Assembly (NCBI RefSeq): GCF_020164555.1
Contig: NZ_JAIQZB010000003.1
Span: 185,938 to 249,937, forward strand
Direction: 5' to 3'
Source of the DNA: Salegentibacter lacus
Lineage (GTDB): Bacteria; Bacteroidota; Bacteroidia; Flavobacteriales; Flavobacteriaceae
DNA: 64,000 nucleotides
Shown: positions 62,019 to 64,000 of the stretch, in pieces
Layout of the letters: each line of letters opens with the position of its first letter
Position numbering within the stretch: position 1 is the stretch's first letter
Position numbers and translations under genes: made by a program
The notes under the pieces: generated by a model
What the model saw: the letters and a program-made list of their open reading frames with translations, nothing else
Database searches by the model: none
Told to the model about the DNA's origin: nothing

Positions 62019-62480
62019 ATGAAGCGTATATTAATTGCCATTGATTATCACCCGGTCTCAGAAAAAGTCGCTGAAGCCGGTTACAAACTCGCCAAACAAT
62101 TAGATGCCCGGGTTTGTTTACTTCACGTAATGGCCAATGTGAGTTACTACGGAATTGATTACCCTACATTTATGGGATATTCAGGCTATGATGAAATGGC
62201 TGTAAACCTGGATATTGCACAGGAAATGCAAGAGGTAGTAGAAGATTTTCTTGAAACTGCAGCAAAACACCTTAACGATGAAAGCGTAGAAACACATTTA
62301 GCCGAAGGTGATGCGGCCACGGCTATCCTTGAATATTCTAAAACCTGGAACGCCGATATGCTGGTAATGGGTACTCATAGCCATTCGGTTTTTGAAAAAC
62401 TTTTAATGGGAACTGTTGCTTCAAGTGTCTTGGAAAAGACTGAAGTTCCGGTGTTTATGGTACCGATTAAGAAGGATTAG
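62019..62480 (+). CDS. Universal stress protein UspA family
   Basis: 153 aa, one USP domain. Ends with the ATP-binding signature GTHSHSVFEKLLMGTVASSVL (G-2x-G-9x-G-S/T form), and the N-terminal strand KRILIAIDYHPVSEKV is typical. It is a single-domain protein and likely acts in stress or starvation. A terminator follows. Confidence 0.92.
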   Translation: MKRILIAIDYHPVSEKVAEAGYKLAKQLDARVCLLHVMANVSYYGIDYPTFMGYSGYDEMAVNLDIAQEMQEVVEDFLETAAKHLNDESVETHLAEGDAATAILEYSKTWNADMLVMGTHSHSVFEKLLMGTVASSVLEKTEVPVFMVPIKKD

Positions 62481-62504
62481 AAACTGACAAAATAGTTATC
62501 AAAC

Positions 62505-62535
62505 AAAAAAGTCTTCTACTACGGAAGACTTTTTT
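62505..62535 (+). terminator. Terminator of the usp gene
   Basis: AAAAAAGTCTTC (62505-62516) pairs with GAAGACTTTTTT (62524-62535) across TACTACG. Confidence 0.88.
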
Positions 62536-62690
62536 GAAATTCGAAACAATCTATATTAGTATAATAATAAGGTGTAAAACAATATATTATTATTCTATAT
62601 AAATAATTTTTAATATCTTCGTATATGGTTAAGTATAATAGTTAATCTCTATTGAAACCTGTTAAATCGTAATTAAAAATTAGAACTATA

Positions 62691-63152
62691 ATGAAAGAAA
62701 ATCCATCAAAAGCTCTATCTGATGCTAAACGATTAGAAATAGTGTTAGAGTCATTAGGGATCACAGCCTATGGATTAGCAAAAAAATTAGGATATAAAAC
62801 CGCGTCGTCAGTATATCACGTTAAAGAAGGCAGGAATAATTTATCTTCAGATATGATACATGGCATAGTTAAAAACTACCCAAGAGTAAACTATCTATTT
62901 CTGAAAGAAGGAAAGGGAGAGGCTCTACTTGCAAAGCAAGATAAAATTACGGGTCAACAAGAACTTTTTGGCTTCAGTAAAGAGAAGTCTATTCATATTT
63001 CTGAAGAGAAAAAAGATTATCCATTAGAAGAGGGTAAAAACGCACTTTACTTTCTTAAAGAGATTTGCGAACAGTCCAAACAAACCACCCAGCTTTTAAA
63101 GCTTATTTACCAGGAACAAATTGAAATCAAAAAAGCATTATCAAATAAATAA
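62691..63152 (+). CDS. XRE-like HTH regulator with coiled-coil tail
   Basis: 153 aa. HTH domain (about 14-70) with AYGLAKKLGYKTASSVYHVKEGRNNLSSD and the same VNYLFLKEGKG end as the regulator at 8652 (LYWLLNGKG), so the two share a family. C-terminal coiled coil (about 105-150) rich in Lys and Glu. No phage genes adjacent. Upstream, AT-rich DNA has no TTAC-N4-GTAA array. Likely a transcriptional regulator with unknown targets. Confidence 0.8.
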   Translation: MKENPSKALSDAKRLEIVLESLGITAYGLAKKLGYKTASSVYHVKEGRNNLSSDMIHGIVKNYPRVNYLFLKEGKGEALLAKQDKITGQQELFGFSKEKSIHISEEKKDYPLEEGKNALYFLKEICEQSKQTTQLLKLIYQEQIEIKKALSNK

Positions 63153-63264
63153 ATTATTAAACTTGCCAAACGATTTATTTATGGAAGGAAGAGTTTTAAA
63201 AAAGTGGCCTTTTCAGATATGAGATAGTCTTTATGAGATATTTCTTAGCAGCTTAATTAATAAT

Positions 63265-63645
63265 CTATCTTCTGAAAATTTCTATTAAAATTCCTTCACT
63301 ACCTAGGTCGGTCTCCCATTCTAAAGTGGTTTCCGTTAGTTCATTTATTTCCAAGCTATAAGTTTCTAAACCTGTCTCAGCACTTTCCCAAGTAATTGTA
63401 AGTATATCACCATCTATCACAAATTCACCATATTCAGTAATATCATCATATGTAAATTCTACACTATTATCTGAGAAAAATTCAACTCTATCATTGCTTG
63501 GTTGGCCCATACTTTCTCCATCGAGATAACTCTCAACGCCAATCCAAGATCCTAAAATTGTAGCTTCACTTTGTACTTCAGAATCATCATCAGATGAACA
63601 GGAAAAAATCAAAAATAAGATTGGAATAAAGGATACTTTTTTCAT
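63265..63645 (-). CDS. Lipocalin-like small lipoprotein
   Basis: 126 aa when started at MKKVSFIPILFLIFSCSS, where the lipobox Cys (residue 16) follows; the frame extends to 63684 without a reason to use it. The mature body (GSWIGVESYLDGESMG, DRVEFFSDNSVEFTYD, GDILTITWESAET) is the beta-barrel pattern of lipocalin-like lipoproteins seen in many flavobacteria. Ligand unknown. Confidence 0.8.
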   Translation of the reverse strand: MKKVSFIPILFLIFSCSSDDDSEVQSEATILGSWIGVESYLDGESMGQPSNDRVEFFSDNSVEFTYDDITEYGEFVIDGDILTITWESAETGLETYSLEINELTETTLEWETDLGSEGILIEIFRR

Positions 63646-63926
63646 TAAGACATTTATTTTTTGGAATATAAGACAATTTACCAAATAACCTCATATTCCG
63701 ATTGTATCAACGGTTGTACTATTTTGTGGTTATTGATTTCAAGTAATGATAAGTAAAGTAGTATATAAGATCAACTATAACCATAGAAAGTTCATGTATG
63801 TGGCTTAGCAGTTGTAAAAAAGGCCATCTAAATCCTTAAACGGTCTCCATTTCTTAATCAAAATTAAATCTATTAGAGGTCAGTATTTAAATACGTATCT
63901 TAATTACCAGTAAATATTTAAAATTA

Positions 63927-64000
63927 TGGATGTTTTTAAGGGTCAAAATCTTCTGGAGTTCTCTGATCGGTTCAAATCTAACGAGGATTGCAAGCAATAC
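63927..64000 (+). mobile_element. Start of an IS1595-family transposase gene (cut by window edge)
   Basis: 24 codons from the ATG at 63927 (MDVFKGQNLLEFSDRFKSNE, then DCKQ) run off the right edge. That wording is the typical N-terminus of IS1595-family transposases. The terminal inverted repeat should lie upstream, but I could not pin it down within the window. Confidence 0.8.

Overview
The window is AT-rich (roughly 36-38% GC by eye) and reads as chromosome of a marine-type member of the Bacteroidota, most likely family Flavobacteriaceae (Gramella/Salegentibacter/Zunongwangia-like; genus not provable here). Grounds: a type IX secretion (T9SS) C-terminal sorting domain, DUF4402 surface proteins, a BamA-like lipoprotein next to TamB, Bacteroidota-style -7 boxes (TAnnTTTG), scarce Shine-Dalgarno sequences, and family-typical variants of topoisomerase IV and PEP carboxylase. 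No rRNA, tRNA, CRISPR array or prophage was seen.

Layout. 1-2660: a multi-PAS histidine kinase cut by the left edge and a single-domain response regulator. 2783-8225: parE, a small membrane protein, parC and mscL, abutting or overlapping as one operon. 8228-10504: a lipoprotein and an XRE regulator diverging from an M14 carboxypeptidase, with an array of TTAC-N4-GTAA sites between them. 10580-15941: an Lrp regulator, then PEP carboxylase, DinB and YihY/BrkB genes, then a DJ-1/PfpI protein. 16022-21882: an M19 dipeptidase, a three-gene amidoligase cluster (RimK-like ATP-grasp, GCS2 ligase, N-formylglutamate amidohydrolase), OsmC and an FKBP isomerase. 22169-26554: a Tat-exported Gfo/Idh/MocA oxidoreductase, a 3D-domain lipoprotein coupled to a glutamate-receptor-like K+ channel, an SMP-30 protein and two microproteins of 43 and 48 aa. 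26701-35974: an ACT-like protein diverging from aspartokinase, a glycosyltransferase, an SLC13 transporter, and a gluconate operon with a gluconokinase/6-phosphogluconate dehydrogenase fusion and GntP.

35975-45660 is the most unusual part: a minus-strand locus with a PapD-like chaperone, a 1310-aa lectin-rich T9SS adhesin, four DUF4402 pilin-like proteins and a usher-like outer-membrane protein. It looks like a chaperone-usher fimbria wired to a T9SS-type adhesin, and is the best candidate for an undescribed system.

45937-64000: a DoxX/amidohydrolase pair, an OmpA lipoprotein, an 860-bp gene-free stretch with an anomalous GC-elevated block, a TamB/BamA-family pair, a Crp-like regulator, an Old Yellow Enzyme, a quinone oxidoreductase, uracil phosphoribosyltransferase, a universal stress protein, a second XRE-like regulator, a lipocalin-like lipoprotein and the first codons of an IS1595-family transposase at the right edge.

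Many minus-strand and internal starts were moved downstream from the longest open frame because the upstream part runs through a terminator or lacks protein character, or because a signal peptide begins at the inner ATG.
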